This document shows positions 7,347 through 14,029 of a stretch of 20,553 nucleotides of DNA, piece by piece. The translations under genes and the position numbers were made by a program. Source of the stretch: an uncultured Bacilli bacterium (GTDB taxonomy: Bacteria; Bacillota_I; Bacilli_A; RF39; UBA660). The stretch lies in assembly GCA_934086255.1 (NCBI GenBank), contig CAKOIB010000009.1, positions 1 to 20,553 of the forward strand, given 5' to 3'. The first letter of the stretch is position 1; every line of letters starts with the position of its first letter. The notes under the pieces were generated by a model that worked only from the letters and a program-made list of their open reading frames with translations, did no database searches and had not been told where the DNA came from.

Positions 7347-7376
7347 ACTTATAGTAATTAGAAAGGAAGAGATAAA

Positions 7377-8555
7377 ATGAAAATATTATCAGTAAACGCA
7401 GGAAGCTCATCATTAAAATTTCAAATGTATGAAATGCCTGAAGAAAAAGTACTTATTTCCGGAGTATTTGAACGTATAGGAATAGGAAATAGCTTCTATA
7501 CAATAAAACTAAACGGAGAAAAAATCAAAAAAGAAAGAGAAGTTTCTAATCATGAACAAGCAGTTAAAATCTTAACTGAAGAACTATTAGAAAACAAAGT
7601 AGTTTCATCACTAGATGAAATCGAAGCAATTGGACACAGAATGGTACATGGAGCAGACAAATACCAAACATCTACAATAATAGATGAAGAAGTAATCAAA
7701 TCATCTGAAGAATTAATAGAATTAGCACCAATTCATATACCAGCAAACCTAACTGGAGTGCGTGCATTCCAAAAAATAATTCCAAATGCAACAGCAGTCG
7801 CAGTATTTGATACATCATTCCATCAAACACTACCAAAAGAAGCATACATCTATCCAGTACCATATGAATGGTATGAAAAATATGGAATTAGAAAATATGG
7901 TTTCCATGGTACAAGTCATAAATACGTTTCAATGAGAATGAATGAAATACTAGGAAGAACAGATACAAAAATAATTACATGTCACATAGGAAGTGGAGGC
8001 TCAGTATCAGCAGTCCTAAATGGTAAATCAATTGACACTTCATTAGGATTCACACCAAATGCTGGTATAGTAATGGGTACAAGAAGCGGAGACATAGATG
8101 CTTCAATAATTCCATTCATCATGAAAAAAGAAAACTTAACAGTAACTGAAGTAGATAATATCTTAAATAAGAAAAGTGGACTACTTGGAATCAGTAAAAA
8201 ATATAGTGATTCAAGAGACATTGAAGAAGGTATTAAAAATGGTGATGAACTATGCCAACTTGCTCAAGATATATATGTAAGAAGAATAGTAGAATACATT
8301 GCTAAATACTATGTATTACTTGGAGGATGCGACGCAATTGTTATGACCGCAGGAGTCGGAGAAAACTCAATTCCAACAAGAAAACAAATACTAGATAAAC
8401 TATCTGTACTAGGAATCGAAGTAGATGAAGAAAGAAACAACATTCGAGGAGAAGAACAATTAATTACTAAAGACTCATCAAAAATACCAGTATGGGTAAT
8501 CCCAACAGATGAAGAATTAATGATCGCTAGAGATACATATGAACTAGCAAAATAG
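7377..8555 (+). CDS. ackA: Acetate kinase
   Basis: A 392-residue cytoplasmic acetate kinase that interconverts acetyl phosphate plus ADP with acetate plus ATP. It contains the N-terminal signature LSVNAGSSSLKFQMYE (Asn7), the Arg88 region GHRMVHG, Asp145 in FDTSFHQTLP, His177 in KYGFHGTSHKYVS, His203 in CHIGSGGS, Arg236 in MGTRSGDID and a late TAGVGENS. These are the equivalents of the catalytic Asn7, Arg91, Asp148, His180, His208 and Arg241 of the Methanosarcina enzyme. The loop usually reads HLGNG; here it is HIGSG, so the conserved Asn is Ser206. Length is normal. Ribosome site AAGGAAG. No phosphotransacetylase gene is adjacent; it is followed after 13 bases by a DHH phosphoesterase gene. 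Confidence 0.97.
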   Translation: MKILSVNAGSSSLKFQMYEMPEEKVLISGVFERIGIGNSFYTIKLNGEKIKKEREVSNHEQAVKILTEELLENKVVSSLDEIEAIGHRMVHGADKYQTSTIIDEEVIKSSEELIELAPIHIPANLTGVRAFQKIIPNATAVAVFDTSFHQTLPKEAYIYPVPYEWYEKYGIRKYGFHGTSHKYVSMRMNEILGRTDTKIITCHIGSGGSVSAVLNGKSIDTSLGFTPNAGIVMGTRSGDIDASIIPFIMKKENLTVTEVDNILNKKSGLLGISKKYSDSRDIEEGIKNGDELCQLAQDIYVRRIVEYIAKYYVLLGGCDAIVMTAGVGENSIPTRKQILDKLSVLGIEVDEERNNIRGEEQLITKDSSKIPVWVIPTDEELMIARDTYELAK

Positions 8556-8568
8556 AAAGAATGATAAA

Positions 8569-9540
8569 ATGTATAAGCAAATATTTAAACAAATAAAAAA
8601 ATATAATAATATTGTATTAGTAAGACACGTTGGAATAGATCCTGACGCAATGGCCAGTCAAACAGCATTAAGAGACTCAATAAAACTAACATTTCCTGAA
8701 AAAAACGTCTATGCAATTGGAAATGGTACAGTAAGATTTAACTACATGGGAAAACTAGATAAAAACATTGACTTTTCTACCATAAATAATATCTTATTAA
8801 TAGTTTTAGACACACCAGATATAAAAAGAGTAGACATGGGAGATCTTGAAAAATACGACTATAGTATAAAAATAGATCATCATCCATTTGTTAATAAGTT
8901 TTGCGATATAGAACTAATAAACGATAAAAAATCAAGCGCTTCAGAAATGGTATACGATTTAATTACCGATACAAAACTAAAACTAAACGAAGAAATAGCA
9001 AAAACACTATTCTGTGGAATAGTATCAGATACCAATAGATTCATGTTTTCTAACTCTAGTTCTGAAACATTTAAATGTATATCAAACATCCTAAAAGAAT
9101 ATCCATTCGACATAACAAAACTATACAAAGAAATATACAAAAGACCATTCTCTGAAATACAACTATTCGGACACATGATAAGCAATATGAAAATATCAGA
9201 CTATGGAGTAGGATATGTCAAAATAGGAAGCCAAACACTTACTAAATACAACCTTGATACAGCATCATCAGGTAATCTAATAAATGATTTCAATAACATT
9301 GAAGAATTACTTGTATGGCTATGTGCAACCGAAGATATAAAAAATAGTTGCATAAGAGTATCAATCCGTTCTAACGGACCAGTCATAAATAAAGTAGCAG
9401 AAAAATATAATGGTGGTGGACATAACCTAGCATGCGGTGCTAGACTATCATCATTCGAAGACGTAGACTTATTAGTAAAAGACCTAGACTATGTCTGTAA
9501 AAAATATATAGAAAGTAGTGATATAGATGAAAATTACTAG
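8569..9540 (+). CDS. nrnA: DHH/DHHA1 phosphoesterase, NrnA-like nanoRNase/pAp phosphatase
   Basis: A 323-residue DHH-superfamily enzyme. Metal-binding blocks are visible in order: RHVGIDPDAMAS (His20, Asp24, Asp26), VLDTPD (Asp81), IDHHPFVN (Asp103-His104-His105) and GIVSDTNRF (Asp154). The C-terminal DHHA1 domain ends in the nucleotide-binding NGGGHNLACGARL at about 281-293. This is the layout of NrnA, which degrades 2-5 nt RNAs and removes the 3' phosphate of pAp. Related cyclic-dinucleotide and pApA hydrolases share it, so substrate assignment is by family likeness only. Unlike GdpP, no membrane or PAS region precedes the DHH domain. The ribosome site is weak (AGAAAGA), which suggests coupling to ackA. 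It overlaps engB by 14 bases. Confidence 0.87.
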   Translation: MYKQIFKQIKKYNNIVLVRHVGIDPDAMASQTALRDSIKLTFPEKNVYAIGNGTVRFNYMGKLDKNIDFSTINNILLIVLDTPDIKRVDMGDLEKYDYSIKIDHHPFVNKFCDIELINDKKSSASEMVYDLITDTKLKLNEEIAKTLFCGIVSDTNRFMFSNSSSETFKCISNILKEYPFDITKLYKEIYKRPFSEIQLFGHMISNMKISDYGVGYVKIGSQTLTKYNLDTASSGNLINDFNNIEELLVWLCATEDIKNSCIRVSIRSNGPVINKVAEKYNGGGHNLACGARLSSFEDVDLLVKDLDYVCKKYIESSDIDENY

Positions 9541-10120
9541 TTGCGAATTCAAAATAAGTGCTGTTCGCCGTAGCCAATACCCCGAAGACAATCTACCAGA
9601 ATTCATGCTTGTAGGAAGAAGCAACGTTGGTAAAAGTAGCTTTATCAACATGCTTGTTAATAACAAAAAAATGGCAAGAGTATCAAACACACCAGGAAAA
9701 ACAAAAAATCTAAACTTCTTCTTAGTAAACAACGACTTCTTTTTAGTAGACGTCCCTGGATATGGATACGCAAGCGTTAGTAAAAAAGAACAAAGAAAAT
9801 TTGGTCTTATGATCGAAGAATACCTAGAAAAAAGAGAAAACCTAAAAAGAACTTTCATGCTCGTAGACATAAGACACAAACCATCAAATGACGATGTTTT
9901 AATGTACAAGTTCTTAAAATACTACAACGTACCAGTAACAATAATAGCTACTAAAATAGACAAACTACCTAAATCAAAACTTCCAAAAGCCGAAGAATTA
10001 GTAATAAAAACACTTCAGTTAGAAAATACAGACAAATTAATTCTAATATCAAACACTACAAAACAAGGAAGAGATTTAGTATTAAATGAAATCGAAGACC
10101 TAATATCAGAAACATTATAG
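9527..10120 (+). CDS. engB: EngB/YsxC (YihA) ribosome-assembly GTPase
   Basis: A 197-residue GTPase needed for 50S ribosomal subunit maturation. Motifs: G1 GRSNVGKS at 30-37; the G2 region NTPGKTKNLNFF with the conserved Thr; G3 DVPGYG at 75-80, followed by the family-typical YA; G4 TKID at 142-145; and a G5-like SNTTKQG at 175-181, where many homologues have SS. The N-terminal FKISAVRRSQYPEDNLPEFMLVG is characteristic of the YihA group. The ATG overlaps the end of the DHH gene, so translation is coupled; the only ribosome site is a weak AGTAGTGAT. The gene ends inside a terminator stem, so ackA-nrnA-engB form one operon. Confidence 0.96.
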   Translation: MKITSCEFKISAVRRSQYPEDNLPEFMLVGRSNVGKSSFINMLVNNKKMARVSNTPGKTKNLNFFLVNNDFFLVDVPGYGYASVSKKEQRKFGLMIEEYLEKRENLKRTFMLVDIRHKPSNDDVLMYKFLKYYNVPVTIIATKIDKLPKSKLPKAEELVIKTLQLENTDKLILISNTTKQGRDLVLNEIEDLISETL

Positions 10121-10129
10121 GTCTTTTTT
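10095..10129 (+). terminator. Terminator of the ackA-nrnA-engB operon
   Basis: AAGACCTA (10095-10102) pairs with TAGGTCTT (10118-10125), followed by a T-run to 10129. The stem includes the last codons and stop codon of engB. Confidence 0.8.
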
Positions 10130-10152
10130 CATACAATATTCTAGGTGTTTAT

Positions 10153-10617
10153 ATGAAAATAATTACTAATAAAGATGATTTAAATATAATTATCTATAAA
10201 AATGAAATAGACTGTGATCTAAAACAAAAAGATTACTTAGAAAAATACATAAAAAAAATAATGCTAAATATTAAAAGAAAAAATATTATAAATATAAATG
10301 GATTCTATAAAATAAATGTATATCATAATGAAAAGTTTGGTATAATCTTAGACATCAAAAAAGAAGATGAACTAGACTTTATAAAAGACTTCATAGATCT
10401 TAAAGTAACAATAAATTACAATAGTGACATTTACTTTTCATTTGAGGATTACTTTATAATTAATAATAAAAACATATACTATGATAACAATAAATACTAT
10501 ATAAACATTAAAAACTTAAAACAAAAAGAAATACTAAAACTATCAGAATTTGCAAAAATAGTATATGGAAAACCACTAAAAGAAATCAAGCCAAAACTAA
10601 AACTTGTAATAACATAA
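10153..10617 (+). CDS. Hypothetical protein, 154 aa
   Basis: Not recognised. The frame is open for 154 residues with an AGGTG ribosome site nine bases before ATG. The protein is soluble: no signal peptide and no membrane segment. It is very rich in Asn, Lys, Ile and Tyr, with one cysteine (Cys17). Predicted character by eye is an alternating beta-strand region in the middle (GFYKINVYHNEKFGIILDIK) and a strand-rich Tyr/Asn segment at about 90-130, then a helical KQKEILKLSEFAKIVYGK. No catalytic motif was found. It lies between the engB terminator and a gene for a possible zinc protease whose promoter falls in its last codons. It is probably real, given its length, ribosome site and agreement with neighbours in strand and codon use. 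Confidence 0.6.
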   Translation: MKIITNKDDLNIIIYKNEIDCDLKQKDYLEKYIKKIMLNIKRKNIININGFYKINVYHNEKFGIILDIKKEDELDFIKDFIDLKVTINYNSDIYFSFEDYFIINNKNIYYDNNKYYINIKNLKQKEILKLSEFAKIVYGKPLKEIKPKLKLVIT

Positions 10618-10632
10618 TTTATATGCTATTAT
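10604..10632 (+). promoter_or_regulatory. Predicted promoter of the HELLH gene
   Basis: TTGTAA (10604-10609), a 17-base spacer and TATTAT (10627-10632), with TGC immediately before the -10. The -35 box lies in the last codons of the upstream gene. GAAGAAGG at 10641-10648 is the ribosome site for the ATG at 10656. Confidence 0.5.
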
Positions 10633-10655
10633 ATTGAGCCGAAGAAGGTATTAAT

Positions 10656-11360
10656 ATGTTAAAAACAAAACAAGAAAATGATAAAAAAATAATAGAGACA
10701 TTTAAAAACAAAATGCAAGAAACATTTAAAGAAAAAGACTTAAAAAACATGAATAATAATCTATTAACATTAAAAATAACTAAATACAATTTACTTTTAT
10801 CAAAAATATTAAAACATTTAACAGATACAAATGGATGTTATGAAATAGATTTAAATAAAATAAAAATCTATCAAGAAGACGACACAATATATCATGAACT
10901 ATTACACTTATCATGTAATAATAGAAAAAATGATAATAATATCATTGGATTTGATCATCATACAATTAAAGATAAATATATATTATCATTCGGAGTAGGG
11001 TTAAACGAAATATATACTGAAATACTAACAAATAGATTATTTGGTAAAGAAATAAATGAATCTACTAGCAAAACAATAAAACTAGTATTACTATTAGAAC
11101 AATTATTAGAGGATTTACCATCTCTATACCTTAACTCAGATTTATATGAACTAGTTATAAAATTAAGCAAATATACAAGCATAAATGAATCATTAGACTT
11201 CATATACAATATTGACAGACTATTTGAAATAGAAATGAAAAACAATATTAGAAAACAAGATAAAGAAAAATACAATGAAATATATAGTAAAACATTATAT
11301 TTTTTAAAACAATATCAATATAAAAGAAACTATCAAGAACAAAAGAAAAAAACAAAATAA
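10656..11360 (+). CDS. Putative cytoplasmic zincin metalloprotease-like protein (HELLH)
   Basis: The family was not recognised, but a zinc-protease motif is visible. IYHELLHLSC gives His80-Glu81-xx-His84, the HExxH of gluzincins, and 34 residues later GVGLNEIYTEILTNRLFG provides Glu118 and Glu122. One of these could be the third zinc ligand, as in families where HExxH is followed by a GLNE/TE block. The 234-residue protein has no signal peptide or membrane helix, so it should act in the cytoplasm. The N-terminus (1-50) is Lys-rich and helical, and the C-terminus (about 195-234) is charged and helical. A strong GAAGAAGG site precedes ATG. The substrate is unknown. HExxH alone can arise by chance; the second Glu-containing block is what makes it credible. 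A bidirectional terminator follows at the stop codon. Confidence 0.62.
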   Translation: MLKTKQENDKKIIETFKNKMQETFKEKDLKNMNNNLLTLKITKYNLLLSKILKHLTDTNGCYEIDLNKIKIYQEDDTIYHELLHLSCNNRKNDNNIIGFDHHTIKDKYILSFGVGLNEIYTEILTNRLFGKEINESTSKTIKLVLLLEQLLEDLPSLYLNSDLYELVIKLSKYTSINESLDFIYNIDRLFEIEMKNNIRKQDKEKYNEIYSKTLYFLKQYQYKRNYQEQKKKTK

Positions 11361-11380
11361 AAGAGCAATTTTGCTCTTTT
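11359..11380. terminator. Bidirectional terminator between convergent genes
   Basis: AAAAGAGCAA (11359-11368) and TTGCTCTTTT (11371-11380) are perfectly complementary around two T. The + strand has a T-run to 11381, and the opposite strand reads TTTT-ATTTTGTTTTTTT. It overlaps the stop codons of both flanking convergent genes. Confidence 0.85.
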
Positions 11381-11778
11381 TACTTAGTCTTTTTTAAAAC
11401 TTTATCTTTCTTAGAAAAAGATAAACAAGTATAAAAAATTAAAAATATAAATCCTACAAGTACAATTTTAGAATAGTAAAGCATATAAACATTATAAATA
11501 ACATCACTAAAATAATGATTTGCTAAAAGATATACACTAATAAGAAAAACCAAATATATAATAGGACACACAATCGAAGCCTTAAGATCTTTCTTAATAA
11601 ATAAAACTGTTAAAACAATACCACCAACAACTATTAAAATAATACAAGGTAATGCTAAAGAAAAAAGCTCACCGAAGTAGAAGAAACTATCAGCAGTTTT
11701 ACAAGCAACATATTGCATAATAGTTGTTAAAACTAAACTAATATAAAACAAGATTAAATATACTTTTTTATTCATCAT
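11380..11778 (-). CDS. Small membrane protein of unknown function (4 TM)
   Basis: Not recognised. About 132 residues from the ATG at 11776-11778, with four hydrophobic helices (roughly 5-23, 35-60, 70-92, 100-120) and a basic tail (KKDKVLKKTK) that suggests a cytoplasmic C-terminus. The frame extends upstream to a TTG at 11808, but GGTG, six bases before ATGATG, and the preceding AAAGGA make the internal ATG the better start. It overlaps the end of the upstream minus-strand gene by 11 bases, so the two are translated together. Only two Cys lie in or near helices, and no motif was seen. It could be a membrane partner of the upstream anchored protein (inference from overlap only). Confidence 0.6.
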   Translation of the reverse strand: MMNKKVYLILFYISLVLTTIMQYVACKTADSFFYFGELFSLALPCIILIVVGGIVLTVLFIKKDLKASIVCPIIYLVFLISVYLLANHYFSDVIYNVYMLYYSKIVLVGFIFLIFYTCLSFSKKDKVLKKTK

Positions 11779-12355
11779 ACTTAACACCATCCTTTGAAGA
11801 TATCTCAATCAAATTAGAAATTATTGCAAGAATAGAACTTCTATTTAATTCATATTCGTAGTAGGCCAAACTAGGTTCAGCAATATCTCTAAAAAACTTA
11901 TCTTTTAAGTTAAGTTCATATCCATAAAAATTATTTTGCATTATTTCATCAAATTGAATAGAACCACCTAAAAATAATGATTTAAAATTGTACTTTTCGA
12001 TTACCTCGTCACTTAGTTTACATGCATTCTTAGTATCGGCATAAAACGAAGCTAAAAATTTGATTTTTTCATCATCATTAAAACCTTGTTTAAAATAATC
12101 ACTATACTTAACATGCCCAGTAAAATTAGTTTTTTCATAATAAGAAATCAAATTATTAATCGAAGCAGTACAAGCATTCTTTTTCATACTCGACAATTTT
12201 TGCTTATATGAAATAAGTCTTTTATTAAACTCATCATTATCACTAATATAAAAACTGTCATTATAACTTAATCCATTATAAACAATAAGACCAATTACCC
12301 CTAAAACATAAAATACAAAAGCCCCCAATACCATTAATTTAACTTTTTCTTTCAA
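11768..12355 (-). CDS. Membrane-anchored extracytoplasmic protein of unknown function
   Basis: Not recognised. The 195-residue protein has one N-terminal membrane segment (about 8-27), preceded by KEKVK, so it is probably an uncleaved anchor with residues 28-195 outside. The outer part has only two cysteines, Cys62 and Cys112, each in a KNAC motif (KKNACTAS, TKNACKLS), 50 residues apart; a disulfide or a degenerate internal duplication is possible. The start is TTG at 12353-12355, supported by a near-perfect TAGGAGGAG ribosome site (12362-12370) eight bases upstream. The next ATG, at codon 8, would start at the membrane segment. It is divergent from dnaB and shares a short intergenic region with it, and is co-translated with the small membrane protein. 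Confidence 0.62.
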   Translation of the reverse strand: MKEKVKLMVLGAFVFYVLGVIGLIVYNGLSYNDSFYISDNDEFNKRLISYKQKLSSMKKNACTASINNLISYYEKTNFTGHVKYSDYFKQGFNDDEKIKFLASFYADTKNACKLSDEVIEKYNFKSLFLGGSIQFDEIMQNNFYGYELNLKDKFFRDIAEPSLAYYEYELNRSSILAIISNLIEISSKDGVKYDE

Positions 12356-12378
12356 AATAAACTCCTCCTATCATATAA

Positions 12379-12407
12379 ATAATAACATAATCAAATTATT
12401 AAGTCAT
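12379..12407 (-). promoter_or_regulatory. Predicted promoter of the minus-strand membrane pair
   Basis: On the minus strand: ATGACT (12402-12407), a 17-base spacer and TATTAT (12379-12384), preceded by TGT. The start point near 12372 leaves a leader just long enough for the ribosome site. An inverted repeat GTCAT/ATGAC (12403-12418) covers the -35 box. Confidence 0.45.
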
Positions 12408-12456
12408 CACTTTATGACAAAAAAACACATGTTTTATAGTTTTTTACACTTTTAAA

Positions 12457-12465
12457 TGCTATAAT
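12457..12465 (+). promoter_or_regulatory. Predicted extended -10 promoter of dnaB
   Basis: TGC followed by a perfect TATAAT (12460-12465), without a clear -35 at the right spacing (a TTTACA at 12443 is too close). The ribosome site AAGGAAGTGAT precedes ATG at 12493. Confidence 0.6.
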
Positions 12466-12492
12466 AAATTAAGCATTAAGGAAGTGATATAA

Positions 12493-13767
12493 ATGGTTTT
12501 ACCCGCAGACAGTTACACAGTAATGAATAAAAGTTTAATAACAGATATAGATAAAAAAACACTAATAGATTTATACCAACCAATAATAGGCAATAAAGCA
12601 GTATCACTATACTTTACACTATTAAATGATTTAAATAAACAAGAAATAATATCAACACCAAATACCCATCATCATTTACTAAGTATTATGCAAATGTCCC
12701 TTGAAGAAATAGTATCATCACGTGAAAAACTAGAAGCCATTGGACTTCTTAGAACATATCTAAAAAAAGATAATGTTAATAACTACGTTTATATACTATA
12801 TTCACCATTACAACCAAATGAGTTTTTAAATCATCCAATACTAAACATAGTTTTATATAACAATTTAGGAAAAAAAGAATATCAAAAAATATTAGAAACA
12901 TATAAAATACCAAGAATAACTTTAAAAGACTACAAAGAAATATCATTAAAGTTTGATGAAGTATTCTCAAGCGTACCAGTATCTAATATAATACCAAATG
13001 AAGATATAATATCTAAAAATAAAACAGAAATAACATTTAAAAATGCAATAGATTTTGAACTATTAATATCTGGCATAAATAGTAATATGATAAATGAAAA
13101 AATATTCAACAAAGATATAAGAGAATTAATTAATAATTTATCATTTATTTATAATATAGATGTACTAACTATGCAAAATCTAATTAAAACAAGTATTACT
13201 GAAAAAGGCACAATAGATAAAGAAACTCTAAGAAAAAGTGCTAGAAACTTTTATCAATTTGAAAACAGTGGTAATCTTCCTACATTAATCTATTCAAAAC
13301 AACCAGAACATTTAAAAAATCCAACTGGAGATGTATCTAATAAAGCTAAAATGATTTATACTTTTGAAAACACTAATCCATATCAATTTATAAAGAGTAA
13401 ATATAAAGATGGAAAAGTAATAAAAAAAGATTTACTATTAATCGAAGAACTTTTAATAGATTTAAAACTAACCCCTGGAGTAGTTAATGTTTTACTTGAC
13501 TATGTATTAAGAGTAAACAATAAAAAACTAAATAAAACATATGTAGAAACAATTGCTAGTCATTGGAAAAGATTAGGTATAGAAACAGTTGAAGAAGCAA
13601 TGAATATATGCATAAAAGAACATAAAAAGACTATTAAGAAAGTACCTAATACAAACACTAAAACAAAAGAATCAGTACCAGAATGGTTTAATGAACAAAT
13701 AAATAAAGATGAACTAAAAGAACAAGAAGAACAAGAATTAAAAGATTTATTAAAACAATACTCTTAA
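12493..13767 (+). CDS. dnaB: Replication initiation/membrane attachment protein DnaB (Firmicutes type)
   Basis: This 424-residue protein is the Firmicutes helicase-loading co-factor, not the E. coli DnaB helicase. The N-terminus has the family opening LPADSYTVMNKSLI followed by DLYQPIIGNKAVSLYFTLL, a winged-helix region to about residue 120. The C-terminal DnaD/DnaB2 domain (about 295-385) has NPYQFIKSKYKDGKVIKKD and the diagnostic YxxxIxxxW motif YVETIASHW at 350-358. The tail is highly charged (KEQEEQELKDLLKQY). It acts with DnaD and DnaI in loading the replicative helicase at oriC. In Bacillus dnaI follows dnaB; here the next gene is ireB, beyond a terminator, so dnaI is not adjacent. The ribosome site AAGGAAGTGAT supports the ATG. 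Confidence 0.9.
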   Translation: MVLPADSYTVMNKSLITDIDKKTLIDLYQPIIGNKAVSLYFTLLNDLNKQEIISTPNTHHHLLSIMQMSLEEIVSSREKLEAIGLLRTYLKKDNVNNYVYILYSPLQPNEFLNHPILNIVLYNNLGKKEYQKILETYKIPRITLKDYKEISLKFDEVFSSVPVSNIIPNEDIISKNKTEITFKNAIDFELLISGINSNMINEKIFNKDIRELINNLSFIYNIDVLTMQNLIKTSITEKGTIDKETLRKSARNFYQFENSGNLPTLIYSKQPEHLKNPTGDVSNKAKMIYTFENTNPYQFIKSKYKDGKVIKKDLLLIEELLIDLKLTPGVVNVLLDYVLRVNNKKLNKTYVETIASHWKRLGIETVEEAMNICIKEHKKTIKKVPNTNTKTKESVPEWFNEQINKDELKEQEEQELKDLLKQYS

Positions 13768-13815
13768 GTTTTAGAACTATAACATCTTAAACAATAAAAA
13801 CACATAAAAAATAAC

Positions 13816-13872
13816 TTTTTCGTACATTTTGTACGAAAAAACCAGTAAAAATGCGTACGTTTTGTACGAAAA
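13816..13872. repeat. Two CGTAC-N5-GTACG palindromes, 33 bases apart
   Basis: CGTAC-ATTTT-GTACG at 13821-13835 lies inside a longer inverted repeat with 11-base arms (13816-13826 and 13830-13840). CGTAC-GTTTT-GTACG lies at 13854-13868. The two units match in 18 of 19 positions over CGTAC[A/G]TTTTGTACGAAAA and start 33 bases apart, about three helical turns. They sit in the 3' flank of dnaB before its terminator. They may be operator sites for a dimeric protein or RNA hairpins. Confidence 0.75.
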
Positions 13873-13909
13873 TTACTAAAAAAGCATTTTATATAAAACA
13901 ATAAAAGAC

Positions 13910-13950
13910 AAAAGTATCATCTAATTTACATTATGATGATACTTTTATTT
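13910..13950 (+). terminator. Strong terminator after dnaB
   Basis: The 12-base stem AAAAGTATCATC (13910-13921) pairs with GATGATACTTTT (13935-13946) around a 13-base loop, followed by ATTTT. Confidence 0.82.
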
Positions 13951-13969
13951 TAAAATCTTCCAACTATTA

Positions 13970-13998
13970 TTGATAAAATATCCTATAAATGATAAAAT
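13970..13998 (+). promoter_or_regulatory. Predicted promoter of the ireB operon within a 19-base tandem repeat
   Basis: TTGATA (13970-13975), a 17-base spacer and TAAAAT (13993-13998). Both boxes fall in equivalent parts of a tandem duplication: 13971-13989 and 13990-14008 agree at 17 of 19 bases (TGATAAAATATC[C/T]TATA[A/G]A). Start codon at 14030 with AAAGGAGTGAT. Confidence 0.6.
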
Positions 13999-14029
13999 AT
14001 CTTATAGATATTTCTAAAGGAGTGATAGT

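Larger units (their letters stand above)
6913..7376. other. 464-base gap between rluD and ackA
   Basis: It holds the pseudoknot candidate (6914-7050), an A-rich stretch with nothing recognisable (7051-7120), a terminator (7126-7152), a second featureless AT-rich stretch (7153-7335) and the ackA promoter. No credible coding sequence was seen on either strand. Confidence 0.7.

Noticed and set aside
8880..9185. A 101-codon minus-strand ORF over the DHH phosphoesterase gene
   Set aside because: Antisense to conserved DHH motifs with no independent support.
9484..9909. A 141-codon minus-strand ORF over engB
   Set aside because: It lies opposite a clear GTPase gene, has no ribosome site and its translation is low-complexity Leu/Ser/Phe. 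It is a shadow of engB.
10958..11275. A 105-codon minus-strand ORF over the HELLH gene
   Set aside because: The + strand frame is longer, has a strong ribosome site and promoter, and carries the HELLH and GLNE motifs.
13816..13872. A short CRISPR-like array
   Set aside because: There are only two units, the repeats are palindromic 19-mers with a 14-base gap, and no cas gene is present.
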